Shown in pieces: positions 9,501 through 18,983 of a DNA stretch of 64,000 bases. How positions within the stretch are numbered: the stretch's first letter is position 1; each line of letters starts with the position of its first letter. Location: NCBI GenBank assembly GCA_045602925.1, contig JAZSCN010000016.1, positions 1-64,000 of the forward strand, read 5' to 3'. The translations under genes were made by a program, and so were the position numbers. The stretch comes from UBA7477 sp045602925. Lineage in GTDB: Bacteria > Bacillota > Clostridia > Oscillospirales > Ruminococcaceae. Under the pieces are notes generated by a model. The model made no database searches and had not been told where the DNA came from. It saw only the letters and a program-made list of their open reading frames with translations.

Positions 9501-10344
9501 TCACGATAATGTCAGGAGCTTCGAGCTCGAGCATTCTCTTGAGTCTGTTATTTCTGTTGATAACTCTTCTATAGAGGTCATTGAGGTCACTTGTTGCGTA
9601 TCTGCCGCCGTCGAGCATAACCATTGGTCTGAGTTCCGGTGGGATAACAGGAACAACGTCGAGAACCATCCATTCAGGTCTGTTGCCTGAAGCTCTGAAA
9701 GCCTCTACGATTTCGAGTCTTTTGAGAAGCTTAATTCTCTTCTGACCTGCAGGAAGGTCCTTGAGCTCTTCCTTGAGGTCATCAGCGAATGCGTCGAGGT
9801 CGATTTCCTTAAGAAGCTTCTGGATTGCCTCAGCACCCATTCCTGCTTCAAAGCCGTCCTCGTACTTTTCTACTGCTTCGTTATAGTCCTTCTCAGAGAG
9901 AAGCTGGCACTTCTCGTGAGGAGTCTGACCTGGGTCGGTTACGATATCCTTAGTAAAGGAAAGAACCTCTTCAAGTCTTTTCTGTGAGATATCGAGCATC
10001 TGGCCGATTCTTGAAGGTGTACCCTTGAAGTACCAGATATGTGACACAGGAGCTGCGAGCTCAATATGGCCCATTCTTTCACGACGAACCTTTGCTCTTG
10101 TAACCTCTACGCCACAACGTTCACAGACCATACCCTTAAAGCGAATCTTCTTATACTTTCCGCAATGACATTCCCAGTCCTTAGTAGGTCCAAAAATCTT
10201 CTCGCAGAAGAGACCGTCTCTTTCAGGCTTCTGTGTACGGTAATTTATTGTTTCAGGTCTTTCTACGACACCGTATGACCAGCTTCTTATCTGGTCTGGT
10301 GATGAAAGGCCTATCTTGATTGAATCAAAAGCTTTAAACTCCAA
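6583..10344 (-). CDS. rpoC: RNA polymerase beta-prime subunit
   Basis: The 1253-residue beta-prime subunit of RNA polymerase. Near the N-terminus is the zinc-binding CHCGKYKKIRFKGMVCERCG; the catalytic metal loop NADFDGDQM lies about one third in, and trigger-loop and jaw regions follow, ending with the C-terminal AGTGMDVYND segment. The start is a TTG at 10344 (protein reads MEFKAFDSIKIGLSSPDQIR) with AGAGGG eight bases upstream. It follows rpoB by 61 bp in one operon and ends at a strong terminator. Confidence 0.98.
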   Translation of the reverse strand: MEFKAFDSIKIGLSSPDQIRSWSYGVVERPETINYRTQKPERDGLFCEKIFGPTKDWECHCGKYKKIRFKGMVCERCGVEVTRAKVRRERMGHIELAAPVSHIWYFKGTPSRIGQMLDISQKRLEEVLSFTKDIVTDPGQTPHEKCQLLSEKDYNEAVEKYEDGFEAGMGAEAIQKLLKEIDLDAFADDLKEELKDLPAGQKRIKLLKRLEIVEAFRASGNRPEWMVLDVVPVIPPELRPMVMLDGGRYATSDLNDLYRRVINRNNRLKRMLELEAPDIIVRNEKRMLQEAVDALIDNGRHGRPVTGPNGRAFKSLSDMLKGKQGRFRQNLLGKRVDYSGRSVIVVGPELRMYQCGLPKEMALELFKPFVMKRLTDTNPNLNIKSARKKVERAEPEVWDALENVIQSHPVMLNRAPTLHRLGIQAFEPVLVEGRAIKLHPLVCTAFNADFDGDQMAVHVPLSAEAQAEARFLMLAANNLLKPSDGRPVAVPSQDMLLGSYYLTLMRPLDSQLDKELEGVRAEVDALKAQLKDEEDDKKKKKLKSEIEELSAKLVRKDGYSKDDPFIKQVDENGALTVKVFRDVNEALMAYDAKAVTLQEPIKVKISKKAGDKQISKLVDATVGRLIFNEIIPQNLGYVDRTMSEKELDLEISFLVKKKQLSDIIEKCIRIHGTTTTSEVLDKVKALGYKFSTRSALTVAVCDAEIPPQKKAIIEAADAKVAKMYKHYNRGLISEEEKSKQFADIWNDATDDVTKALQKGLDKYNPIFMMADSGARGSINQIRQLAGMRGLIANTSGSTIEMPIRANYREGLNILEYFISSRGARKGLADTALRTADSGYLTRRLVDVSQDVIIREDDCGSTSGIEIFDIKSGNAVIEPLTERLLGRYLVEDIKDAKTGEMIVSHNKLMDEKDAKKVVAALNEQGKTSIEIRSVLQCQAKHGVCAKCYGANLANGKSVTVGEAVGVIAAQSIGEPGTQLTMRTFHTGGIASAEDITQGLPRVEELFESRRPKGAAIITRIAGKCKIEEIKKTKQITVTNDDVNNPEEEIYQIPYGYKLKVREGQEVSVGEPLTEGSIYPGDILAVNGAKAVQNYIMTEVQKVYRSQGVDINDKHIEVIVRQMMKKVKVEDSGSSYLLPGALVDKNEIMEINAQIQQEIDAGETSASLITTIPVLQGITKASSNSDSFLSAASFQETTKALTDAAIRGKSDKLQGLKENVIIGNLIPAGTGMDVYNDVEIKKTESFIDHAAQFGN

Positions 10345-10405
10345 ATTGCGAACCCTCTTTCTTATTTATCCGATTTTGTTAAAAAGCTACTTTAATGGTT
10401 GATGA

Positions 10406-13400
10406 TTATTCTTCTTCATCAGCAAAGAAGTCGTCTTCTAAGCCGTCGTCGAAGTTATCGTCATCATCAAGCTGTTCATTATCGGATACATAGTCGTCAT
10501 TGTCGATTGCTTCTGCGTCGATATAGTCGTCGCTTGTTCCGTCATCGACAAATGAGATGTCGTCGCTGATTGCAGGACGCTGAATGATTTCATCATCCTC
10601 GTCAAATGACTGCTTGAGGTCGATTTCCTCATTATTATTATCAAGAACCTTAACGTCGAGACAGAGTGACTGAAGTTCCTTAATGAGAACCTTGAAGGAT
10701 TCAGGAACACCTGACTTTGGTACGTTCTGGCCCTTAACGATTGCTTCGTAGGTCTTGACTCTTCCCACTGTATCGTCAGACTTAACTGTGAGAATTTCCT
10801 GAAGTGTATAAGCTGCGCCGTAAGCTTCGAGCGCCCAAACTTCCATTTCACCGAATCTCTGACCACCGAACTGAGCCTTACCACCGAGTGGCTGCTGAGT
10901 TACGAGTGAGTATGGGCCAACAGAACGAGCGTGAATCTTATCGTCAACGAGGTGGTGGAGCTTGAGGTAATACATATAACCTACGGTTACTCTATTATCA
11001 AACTTTTCACCTGTACGTCCATCATAGAGGACTGTCTTACCGTCTTCAGGGAGACCAGCCTGTCTGAAGCACTCACGGATATCAGCTTCGTGTGCGCCGT
11101 CGAATACAGGGGTCATAATCTTCCAGCCGAGCTTGCTTGCAGCCATACCGAGATGAACTTCAAGAACCTGACCGATATTCATACGAGAAGGTACGCCCAG
11201 AGGGTTAAGACAGATATCGAGTGGGGTACCATCCTCGAGGAATGGCATATCTTCCTGTGGAAGAATTCTTGAAACTACACCCTTATTACCGTGACGACCA
11301 GCCATCTTGTCGCCGACAGAAATCTTTCTCTTCTGTGCGATATAGCATCTAACGAGCTTATTTACTCCCGGAGCGAGCTCGTCGCAATTATCTCTTGTAA
11401 ATACCTTTACGTCGATGATAACGCCTGCTTCACCGTGAGGAACCTTAAGAGAATTATCTCTAACTTCTCTAGCCTTTTCACCGAAGATAGCTCTTAAGAG
11501 TCTTTCTTCAGCTGTAAGCTCGGTTTCGCCCTTTGGTGTAACCTTACCTACGAGGATATCGCCTGCTCTAACCTCTGCACCGATTCTGATGATACCGTCT
11601 TCGTCGAGGTCCTTGAGGGCATCCTCGCCTACGTTTGGAATATCTCTTGTGATTTCTTCTGGGCCGAGCTTTGTATCACGGCACTCGAGTTCATACTCTT
11701 CGATATGAACAGAGGTATACTTATCCTGCTTTACGAGGTTTTCGTTAAGGAGAACGGCGTCTTCATAGTTATAGCCTTCCCAAGTCATAAAGCCGATGAG
11801 GGCATTCTTACCAAGAGAGATTTCGCCGTTGCAGGTTGCAGGTCCGTCTGCGATTACCTGGTGAGCTTCGATCTTCTCGCCCTTATCAACGATAGGACGC
11901 TGGTTTGTACATGTGCCTGCATTAGAACGCTTGAACTTGATGAGGTCGTAGACGTGGAGCTCGCCGTTTTCTTCTCTGACCTCAATCTTATCAGCACTTA
12001 CGCTCTCTACGATACCAGGTGCTGTTGAAACGACTGCGACACCTGAGTCGAGGCAAGCCTTATATTCCATACCTGTACCAACGATTGGGGATTCTGTCTT
12101 AAGAAGCGGAACAGCCTGACGCTGCATGTTTGAACCCATGAGGGCTCTGTTAGCGTCGTCGTTTTCGAGGAACGGAATCATAGCGGTAGCAACTGAAACT
12201 ACCATTTTAGGAGAAACGTCCATGAAGTCAATCTTGTTCTTATCGATTTCAAGAATCTGGTCACGGAAACGTCCCTTAACCTTATCGTTAGCAAACTTGC
12301 CTTCTTCTGTGAGTGGTTCGTTTGCCTGAGCTACCATAAATGAGTCTTCGACATCGGCAGTCATATAAACTACTTCGTCTGTAACTACGCCTGTTGCCTT
12401 ATCTACTCTTCTGTAAGGAGCTTCGATAAAGCCGTACTCGTTAATTCTTGCAAAAGAAGCGAGGTATGAGATAAGACCGATGTTAGGACCTTCAGGAGTT
12501 TCGATAGGACACATTCTTCCGTAGTGAGAATAGTGTACGTCACGAACCTCGAATCCGGCTCTGTCTCTTGAAAGACCGCCAGGGCCGAGGGCAGAAAGTC
12601 TTCTCTTATGTGTAAGCTCTGCAAGTGGGTTTGTCTGGTCCATGAACTGTGAAAGTGGGGATGAACCGAAGAACTCCTTAATTGCAGCTGTGATAGGTCT
12701 TATATTGATAAGAGCTGTAGGTGTGAGAGCTTCAACATCCTGAGACTGGGTGTTCATTCTCTCGCGGATAACTCTTTCCATTCTTGTGAAGCCGATTCTG
12801 AACTGGTTCTGGAGAAGTTCACCGACGCTTCTGATACGTCTGTTACCGAGGTGGTCGATATCGTCAACAGTTCCTACACCGTCGATAAGGTTGAGGTAGT
12901 AGGAAATTGAAGCTACGATATCGTCGATAGTGATATGCTTAGGGATAAGCTCGTCTACTCTTGTCTTGCAAGCCTCGATGATATCCTCGGCACTTTCATT
13001 ATTCTCGATAATATCCTTGAGAACACGGAAGGATACCTTTTCGTTTATGCCAAAGTCCTTAAGGTCATCAGCAACATAGTCGCTAATATCGACCATACCG
13101 TTACCGATAATCTTAACTTCCTTTTCTCTTGTCTTTAATACGAGCTCGCCTGTTTCGGAAGGAACGTACTCCTTAACCTCTACCTTTACGAATGCTTCGT
13201 AAACGCCGGCCTGCTCGATTTCCATTGCCTTATTGTAGTCGATATACTCGCCTGCATCAGCAAGGATTTCGCCGGTAAGCTCGTTAACTACAGGCTGTGA
13301 AAGTGTATGGCCTGAAAGTCTTGAGCCGATGCCGAGCTTCTTATTATACTTATATCGTCCAAAGCGTGAAAGGTCATATCTCTTAGCATCAAAGAAGAGA

Positions 13401-14176
13401 TTATTAAGGTGAGTAACAGCACTTTCTACTGTTGGTGGCTCACCCGGACGGAGCTTTCTGTAAACCTCGAGGAGAGCTTCCTCTCTGTTTGCAGTAGCGT
13501 CACGCTGGAGAATTGTAATGTTGAGTCTTTCGTCGTTACCGAAGGTCTGCTCGATTTCTTCGTTAGTACCGATACCGAGAGCTCTTATAAATGTTGTGAG
13601 AGGAATCTTTCTATTCTTGTCGATACGGACATAGGTAGAATCGTTAGAGTCCATCTCATATTCAAGCCAAGCGCCTCTGTTAGGGATAACAGTAGACTTG
13701 AAGAGGTCCTTACCGGACTTATCCTTTTCGCTTGCAAAATACACGCCAGGTGAACGAACAAGCTGTGATACGATAACACGTTCTGCACCGTTGATAACAA
13801 AGGTACCGCTATCTGTCATAAGTGGGAAGTCACCCATGAATACTTCGCTTTCCTTGATTTCTCCGGTTTCTGTGTTAGTAAGTCTTGCTGTAACCCTCAG
13901 TGGTGCGGCGTAAGTTACGTCTCTTTCCTTACATTCCGCAACAGTGTACTTAGGTGTGTCGTCGATACGGTAGTCGATGAAGTTAAGCTCAAGTGTTCCG
14001 TTATAGTCGGTAATAGCCGATACGTCACGGAATACCTCTCTTAAGCCTTCCTCGAGAAACCATTTGTACGAATTCTTCTGGACTTCGATAAGATTAGGCA
14101 TTTCCAAGACTTCATTAATCTTGGCAAAGCTCTTACGGACATTCTTACCGAGCTTTACGTCCTTGACATTCACCAT
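10406..14176 (-). CDS. rpoB: RNA polymerase beta subunit
   Basis: About 1256 residues. The rifampicin pocket reads GSSPLSQFMDQTNP then THKRRLSALGPGG, so the positions usually mutated in resistant strains (D, H, S) are wild type. Further landmarks are CPIETPEGPNIGLI and KMAGRHGNKGV. The C-terminus is a very acidic tail ending DDFFADEEE, beyond the usual conserved end. The ATG at 14176 lies 11 bases after AGGAG; a GTG at 14188 overlaps the RBS and is less likely. First gene of the rpoBC operon, with its own promoter and no rplJL directly upstream. Confidence 0.97.
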   Translation of the reverse strand: MVNVKDVKLGKNVRKSFAKINEVLEMPNLIEVQKNSYKWFLEEGLREVFRDVSAITDYNGTLELNFIDYRIDDTPKYTVAECKERDVTYAAPLRVTARLTNTETGEIKESEVFMGDFPLMTDSGTFVINGAERVIVSQLVRSPGVYFASEKDKSGKDLFKSTVIPNRGAWLEYEMDSNDSTYVRIDKNRKIPLTTFIRALGIGTNEEIEQTFGNDERLNITILQRDATANREEALLEVYRKLRPGEPPTVESAVTHLNNLFFDAKRYDLSRFGRYKYNKKLGIGSRLSGHTLSQPVVNELTGEILADAGEYIDYNKAMEIEQAGVYEAFVKVEVKEYVPSETGELVLKTREKEVKIIGNGMVDISDYVADDLKDFGINEKVSFRVLKDIIENNESAEDIIEACKTRVDELIPKHITIDDIVASISYYLNLIDGVGTVDDIDHLGNRRIRSVGELLQNQFRIGFTRMERVIRERMNTQSQDVEALTPTALINIRPITAAIKEFFGSSPLSQFMDQTNPLAELTHKRRLSALGPGGLSRDRAGFEVRDVHYSHYGRMCPIETPEGPNIGLISYLASFARINEYGFIEAPYRRVDKATGVVTDEVVYMTADVEDSFMVAQANEPLTEEGKFANDKVKGRFRDQILEIDKNKIDFMDVSPKMVVSVATAMIPFLENDDANRALMGSNMQRQAVPLLKTESPIVGTGMEYKACLDSGVAVVSTAPGIVESVSADKIEVREENGELHVYDLIKFKRSNAGTCTNQRPIVDKGEKIEAHQVIADGPATCNGEISLGKNALIGFMTWEGYNYEDAVLLNENLVKQDKYTSVHIEEYELECRDTKLGPEEITRDIPNVGEDALKDLDEDGIIRIGAEVRAGDILVGKVTPKGETELTAEERLLRAIFGEKAREVRDNSLKVPHGEAGVIIDVKVFTRDNCDELAPGVNKLVRCYIAQKRKISVGDKMAGRHGNKGVVSRILPQEDMPFLEDGTPLDICLNPLGVPSRMNIGQVLEVHLGMAASKLGWKIMTPVFDGAHEADIRECFRQAGLPEDGKTVLYDGRTGEKFDNRVTVGYMYYLKLHHLVDDKIHARSVGPYSLVTQQPLGGKAQFGGQRFGEMEVWALEAYGAAYTLQEILTVKSDDTVGRVKTYEAIVKGQNVPKSGVPESFKVLIKELQSLCLDVKVLDNNNEEIDLKQSFDEDDEIIQRPAISDDISFVDDGTSDDYIDAEAIDNDDYVSDNEQLDDDDNFDDGLEDDFFADEEE

Positions 14177-14330
14177 TGGCTCAATCACTCCTTAAAGAAT
14201 ATATTGATTTTAGCTTGAGAATCGGCATTTTTGCGCCTTTTCATAGCCAATTTTCATAAGAAATCTTAAGGCTCTTTTTACGACATTTTCTGCAAAAAGA
14301 GGCTATCAATCCATTATGATACAGTTTATA

Positions 14331-14359
14331 ATTATAGTACAAACTATATCCTCGGTCAA
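14331..14359 (-). promoter_or_regulatory. Promoter of rpoBC
   Basis: TTGACC (14354-14359) and TATAAT (14331-14336), 17-bp spacer, minus strand. The untranslated leader before rpoB is about 150 nt. The comM-rpoB gap (14177-14514) otherwise holds only the comM terminator. Confidence 0.85.
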
Positions 14360-14377
14360 CTAAATAGCGAGCTTTTT

Positions 14378-14426
14378 CCATCAAAACAGCAAAACAGCCA
14401 TATTTCCCTCTCGAGAAATACGGCTG
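14378..14426 (-). terminator. Probable terminator after comM
   Basis: On the minus strand CAGCCGTATTTC (14415-14426) pairs with GGAAATATGGCTG (to 14395) and is followed by TTTTGCTGTTTTG. It separates comM from the rpoB promoter. Confidence 0.65.
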
Positions 14427-14514
14427 TATAGGTGTTTTGCACAATCGCAAATTTGTAAAATTTTTGTTAACAAGTTTTAGGCTACGGGGTTTCGACAAAA
14501 AAGCTGTAAAATGG

Positions 14515-16041
14515 CTAGTTCCAATACTTTCTGTCGAGGCTTCTGTATCTTACTGCCTGTGCGATATGGCGTTTATCGATCACCTCGCTACCGTCCATAT
14601 CGGCGATAGTTCTTGCGACCTTTAGTATTCTGTCATAGGCTCTTGCAGAAAGCCCGAGCTTATCGAAGACGCCTCTTAGCATTTCGTTGGCATCGTCGGT
14701 CATTATACACACTTCGTGGAGAATATCCGAGGTGATTCTGGCATTGCAGGTAACGGCTGTTCCTTTATAACGCTCGTTCTGGATTTCTCTTGCTCTTTGG
14801 ACTCTTTCTCGTATAGCTTCGGAGGATTCCTCCTTAGCCTTAGAAGACAGACTATCGTACTCTACCGGTGCGACCTCCAGATGAATATCGAATCTATCGA
14901 GGACGGGGCCGCTTATTTTTGAGAGGTAACCCGACACCTGCTTTGGCGTACAGATACATTTCTTTGTAGGATGTCCGTAATAACCACACGGACAAGGGTT
15001 CATAGCGGCGATGAGCATAATTGAGCAAGGATATGTAATACTTCCCGAAACTCGAGAGATAGTCACCTTCTGGTCTTCGAGGGGTTGTCTTAGTATTTCG
15101 AGAGTTTGTCTTGAAAACTCTGCGAGCTCATCGAGGAACAAAAGTCCGTTATGTGCGAGAGAAATCTCGCCCGGCTTTGGCACAGAGCCACCACCGCTGA
15201 GTCCTGCAGGAGAGACTGTATGGTGTGGTGAACGGAACGGTCTTTTTGTTACCAGCGGAGTTTTGGGGTCGAGTATTCCGGAAATGGAATGGATGTTTGT
15301 AGTTTCGATAGATTCCTCGAAGGTCATTTGCGGTAATATTGACGGCATTCTCTTAGCGAGCATACTCTTACCTGAGCCTGGAGAGCCGACCATAAGCACG
15401 TTATGGCCACCACAAGCTGCGATTTCGAGGGCTTTCTTAGCTGTTTGCTGTCCTTTGACGTCGGCAAAGTCGAGTTCGGAGAAATAGTCGGTTTGCTTTG
15501 CGACATACCTTGCCATAGCTGAAAGCTGTGCCTTGCCTGCAAAGTGCAATATAAGCTCACCGAGCGAGCCTACTCCATATACGTTTATCCCTTCGACAAC
15601 AGAGGCTTCAAAGGCGTTTTCTGACGGAACATAAATTTCTGTCATACCGTTAGCCTTGGCTGTTAGCGTCATTGGCAGTACGCCATTTATAGCACGAATT
15701 TCTCCACCGAGCGATACCTCACCGATAAAGCAAGCCTTTTCAATCTGCTTTGCGCTGACTATTCCCTGTGCTGTAAGGATTGCGACTGATATAGCCAAAT
15801 CGTGGACAGAGCCCGACTTCTTGACATCGGCAGGAGCTAGATTTATCATAATTCTCTGCTTTGGAAATGGCACTCCAGACGAGCGAAAGGCACTGCGTAT
15901 TCTTTCACGGCTTTCTTTTACTGCCACATCTGCAAGTCCGACTATATCGAGGCTTTCAAGTCCACGGCTTGCTTCGATTTCGACAAAGACGGGATACGCG
16001 TTAAGTCCTAAAAGGCCCATACTGTTAATACTTGCAAACAT
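14515..16041 (-). CDS. comM: YifB/ComM family AAA+ ATPase
   Basis: A 508-residue Mg-chelatase-like protein. The N-terminal ChlI-type domain starts MFASINSMGLLGLNAYPVFV; Walker A is GSPGSGKSMLAKRM (about residue 218) and Walker B lies around LLFLDELAEF; a C-terminal ComM-specific helical domain with a CxCGxxG-type motif (NPCPCGYYG) follows. Characterised ComM is a hexameric helicase that extends recombination during natural transformation. A comEC gene is present about 10 kb away, which agrees with DNA uptake, though competence is not shown by sequence alone. AGGAAGTG precedes the ATG. It is co-transcribed with the hydrolase upstream (18-bp gap). Confidence 0.93.
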   Translation of the reverse strand: MFASINSMGLLGLNAYPVFVEIEASRGLESLDIVGLADVAVKESRERIRSAFRSSGVPFPKQRIMINLAPADVKKSGSVHDLAISVAILTAQGIVSAKQIEKACFIGEVSLGGEIRAINGVLPMTLTAKANGMTEIYVPSENAFEASVVEGINVYGVGSLGELILHFAGKAQLSAMARYVAKQTDYFSELDFADVKGQQTAKKALEIAACGGHNVLMVGSPGSGKSMLAKRMPSILPQMTFEESIETTNIHSISGILDPKTPLVTKRPFRSPHHTVSPAGLSGGGSVPKPGEISLAHNGLLFLDELAEFSRQTLEILRQPLEDQKVTISRVSGSITYPCSIMLIAAMNPCPCGYYGHPTKKCICTPKQVSGYLSKISGPVLDRFDIHLEVAPVEYDSLSSKAKEESSEAIRERVQRAREIQNERYKGTAVTCNARITSDILHEVCIMTDDANEMLRGVFDKLGLSARAYDRILKVARTIADMDGSEVIDKRHIAQAVRYRSLDRKYWN

Positions 16042-16059
16042 TATATCACTTCCTGAAAA

Positions 16060-17001
16060 TTAAATATCGAGTGTTTTTCTAAGGGCTGTGAGGATATCTG
16101 CATAGACTTCGTGACGGTTAAGCTCATTGGTAAGCTCATGTCGACATCCCTCGTACATTTTAAGGTCGACGTTACAGCCACACGCTTTAAGTCTTTCATA
16201 GACGTTTCTGACGCCTACTCCCCATTCGCCGACAGGGTCTTCCTCGCCAGACATCATAAGGATTGGCAGGCTTCTGCTTACAGAGGCATACCACTTATCG
16301 GTATTAGCGTAGGTGTAGAGCTTCATAAGGTTATTAAGAGCATTGGCAGTCGGAAGAGTTACGCATCTGATATCTGTGACGTATTCCTTCACCTTCTCGT
16401 AATCTCTGGTGAGCCAATCAGACTGGGTTCTGGCATTTTCGATATGTGAATTGTAGCTACCGAACACCAGCTGGAAGAGTCTTTCGCTTCTATAGTCTGC
16501 ACCCTTAGTCTTAATTACTGCATCTGTGATAGCAAGTCCTGCTGTCATAAGTGGTATTCTATCGCCTGTGCCTGAAAGAATAACACAGGAAAGCTCCGAT
16601 GGGAACTTGACCATACACGCCTTTGCGATAAAGCTACCCATACTGTGTCCGAGCATAATATGGGGGATATTCTCGTAATTTTTCTTACCGATTAAGAGCA
16701 TTTTTCTTGTATCTGCAATCAAATGCTTCCAGCCGTTTTCATTAAAGAAAAAGCACAGCTCGTCATTGTTTTTTACAGAGCCGCCGTGGCCGATATGGTC
16801 ATTACCGTAGACAGCAATAGAGTTTTCACAAAGGAACTGTGCGAGCTCCTCATAGCGTTCTATAAACTCGCTTATTCCGTGCACTATCTGCACTGCGGCA
16901 ATCGGCTTTGTCTTAGGAGTATAGAGATAGTATTTTACGCTTGTCATACCGTTTGAACTTTTAAAAAAGCCGGTGGTTTTTGTGTAGCTACCGTTTGACA
17001 T
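16060..17001 (-). CDS. Alpha/beta hydrolase, monoacylglycerol lipase/lysophospholipase-like
   Basis: A serine alpha/beta hydrolase of about 313 residues. Visible features are IVHGISEF (oxyanion region), GNDHIGHGGS and the nucleophile elbow GHSMGS (about residue 116), with a likely acid in GEEDPVGEW and a catalytic His in GCRHELTNE. The pattern matches the Hydrolase_4 (monoacylglycerol lipase) family, which cleaves acyl esters. No signal peptide, so probably cytoplasmic. The second ATG at 17001 is chosen because it lies six bases after GGAGGT; the first ATG abuts the RBS. First gene of a two-gene unit with comM. The substrate cannot be told. Confidence 0.85.
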   Translation of the reverse strand: MSNGSYTKTTGFFKSSNGMTSVKYYLYTPKTKPIAAVQIVHGISEFIERYEELAQFLCENSIAVYGNDHIGHGGSVKNNDELCFFFNENGWKHLIADTRKMLLIGKKNYENIPHIMLGHSMGSFIAKACMVKFPSELSCVILSGTGDRIPLMTAGLAITDAVIKTKGADYRSERLFQLVFGSYNSHIENARTQSDWLTRDYEKVKEYVTDIRCVTLPTANALNNLMKLYTYANTDKWYASVSRSLPILMMSGEEDPVGEWGVGVRNVYERLKACGCNVDLKMYEGCRHELTNELNRHEVYADILTALRKTLDI

Positions 17002-17039
17002 TTTCATACCTCCATATTAATCATATATGTGTTAATATT

Positions 17040-17068
17040 ATTTTATCGCATTTTCACACAGAATACAA
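17040..17068 (-). promoter_or_regulatory. Promoter of the hydrolase-comM unit
   Basis: TTGTAT (17063-17068) and TAAAAT (17040-17045), 17-bp spacer on the minus strand, about 40 bp before the ATG. Confidence 0.6.
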
Positions 17069-17117
17069 GTGCGAAATCGTTATTTATGAAAAAATATATA
17101 AATCGTCATTTTACCTA

Positions 17118-17145
17118 TTGCAAGTTATAAAAAATATGATATAAT
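17118..17145 (+). promoter_or_regulatory. Promoter of the phosphosugar mutase gene
   Basis: TTGCAA (17118-17123) and TATAAT (17140-17145), 16-bp spacer. Immediately after it is a direct repeat AAACGTATAGA/AAACGTATAGA at about 17147-17168, a possible regulatory site. Confidence 0.6.
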
Positions 17146-17249
17146 AAACGTATAGAAAACGTATAGATTTTCTATGTTACATTATAGCAAGTTAATGGCA
17201 ATTCTTATATTACACATGGCATTTAATTTGCCAGATTGGAGGAAAATTT

Positions 17250-18980
17250 ATGACACTTTCACCAAAGGAAAAAGACCTTTACCTTAGCTGGTGCGAAAAG
17301 GCTGTTGATGATGCTGACCTTCAGGCAGAGCTTAAGGCAATAGAGGGCGATGACGAGGCTATCAACGACAGATTCTATCGTGACCTTGAGTTCGGTACAG
17401 GTGGTCTTCGTGGCGTTATTGGTGCCGGCACTTATCGTCTTAATGTTTACACAATAAGACGTGCTACACAGGGTCTTGCTGACTACGTTAACGGCTCGTT
17501 CCAGAACGGCTCTGTTGCTATTGCATACGACAGCAGAATCAAGTCTGATGTATTCGCTAAGGAAGCTGCTAAAGTTCTTGCAGCAAACGGAATTACTGTA
17601 TACCTTTACAGCGAGCTTATGCCAACTCCAATGCTCTCTTGGGCTGTAAGATACTTAAAGTGTAACGCTGGTATTGTTGTAACAGCTTCTCACAACCCTG
17701 CCAAGTACAACGGCTACAAGGTTTACGGTGAGGACGGCTGTCAGATTACACTTGATGTTGCTAACACAGTTATTGAAAAGATTACATCTGTTGAAACCTT
17801 CGGTGGTCCAAAGCTTGTAAGCTATGAGGAAGGCCTCGAAAGCGGCATGATTAAGCTTATCGACCAGAGCGTTATTGACGCTTATCTTGACGAAGTTTCA
17901 AAGCAGGGTGTTCACACAGAGCTCGTTGCAGAAAGCGGTCTTAAGGTTGTTTACACACCACTTAACGGTTCGGGCAACAAGCCTGTAAGAGCTATTCTCA
18001 AGAAGATTGGTATTTCTGAGGTTACTGTTGTTCCTGAGCAGGAAAATCCTGACGGAAACTTCCCTACATGCCCATTCCCTAACCCGGAAATTAAAGAAGC
18101 TCTGCAGAAGGGCCTTGAGCTTTGCGACAATGTAAAGCCTGACCTTCTCCTTGCTACTGACCCGGACTGTGACAGAGTTGGTATTGCTGTACCTGCTCCT
18201 GACGGAAGCTATGTTCTCTTCTCCGGTAATGAAGTTGGCGCTATGCTCCTTCAGTACATCTGCGAAGAAAGAACAAAGAACGGCACAATGCCTAAGAACC
18301 CTGTTGCTGTAAAGACAATTGTTACTACTGACATTGTTAGAAAGATTTGTGAAGAATACGGCGTTGAGATGAGAGAAGTTCTCACCGGCTTTAAGTTTAT
18401 CGGCGAGCAGATTGGCTTCCTTGAGGCTGACGGCGAGGCTGAACGCTTCATCTTTGGCTACGAAGAAAGCTACGGCTACCTTGCAGGCTCTTATGTAAGA
18501 GACAAGGATGCTGTTGTAGGCTCAATGCTCATTTGTGAGATGGCTGCTTTCTATCGCACAAAGGGTATCACACTTCTTGAGGCAAGAGAAAACATGTACA
18601 AGAAGTACGGCAACTACCTCCACACACAGAGCAGCTTTACCTGCGAGGGTGAAACAGGTATGGAAAGAATGAAGGAGATTATGACAAATCTCAGAGCTAA
18701 CCCTCCTGCTTCTATCGGCGGACTTAAGGTTCTCGAAACTGCTGACTATATCGCAAGTGTAAAGACTGATGTTGTGACCGGCGAAAAGACAGCTATCACA
18801 CTTCCTAAGTCCGATGTACTCTCATTCATGCTTGAAGACGGTGCTTCTGTTGTAATTCGTCCTTCAGGTACAGAGCCTAAGATTAAGGCTTACTACACTA
18901 CAATCGGCGAGACTAAGGAAGCTGCAGGCGAGGTTGAAAAGAAGGTTTCTGCTGACTTCAAGACTATTCTCGGCTTCTAA
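17250..18980 (+). CDS. Phosphoglucomutase/phosphomannomutase
   Basis: A 576-residue alpha-D-phosphohexomutase that interconverts hexose 1- and 6-phosphates, linking glycolysis with cell-wall and polysaccharide precursors. Motifs: EFGTGGLRG near residue 50, the phosphoserine loop TASHNPAKYNGYK (about residue 145), the metal loop DPDCDR (about residue 305), the sugar loop GYEESYG (about residue 405), and the phosphate-binding RPSGTEPK near the C-terminus. The length fits the PgcA-type bacterial enzymes. GGAGG precedes the ATG. A short unknown gene follows after three bases; galactokinase, which makes galactose 1-phosphate, is further downstream with its own promoter. Confidence 0.95.
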   Translation: MTLSPKEKDLYLSWCEKAVDDADLQAELKAIEGDDEAINDRFYRDLEFGTGGLRGVIGAGTYRLNVYTIRRATQGLADYVNGSFQNGSVAIAYDSRIKSDVFAKEAAKVLAANGITVYLYSELMPTPMLSWAVRYLKCNAGIVVTASHNPAKYNGYKVYGEDGCQITLDVANTVIEKITSVETFGGPKLVSYEEGLESGMIKLIDQSVIDAYLDEVSKQGVHTELVAESGLKVVYTPLNGSGNKPVRAILKKIGISEVTVVPEQENPDGNFPTCPFPNPEIKEALQKGLELCDNVKPDLLLATDPDCDRVGIAVPAPDGSYVLFSGNEVGAMLLQYICEERTKNGTMPKNPVAVKTIVTTDIVRKICEEYGVEMREVLTGFKFIGEQIGFLEADGEAERFIFGYEESYGYLAGSYVRDKDAVVGSMLICEMAAFYRTKGITLLEARENMYKKYGNYLHTQSSFTCEGETGMERMKEIMTNLRANPPASIGGLKVLETADYIASVKTDVVTGEKTAITLPKSDVLSFMLEDGASVVIRPSGTEPKIKAYYTTIGETKEAAGEVEKKVSADFKTILGF

Positions 18981-18983
18981 TAT

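Noticed and set aside
14241..14498. 85-codon frame in the comM-rpoB gap
   Set aside because: It overlaps the comM terminator and rpoB promoter and shows no RBS or recognisable protein.
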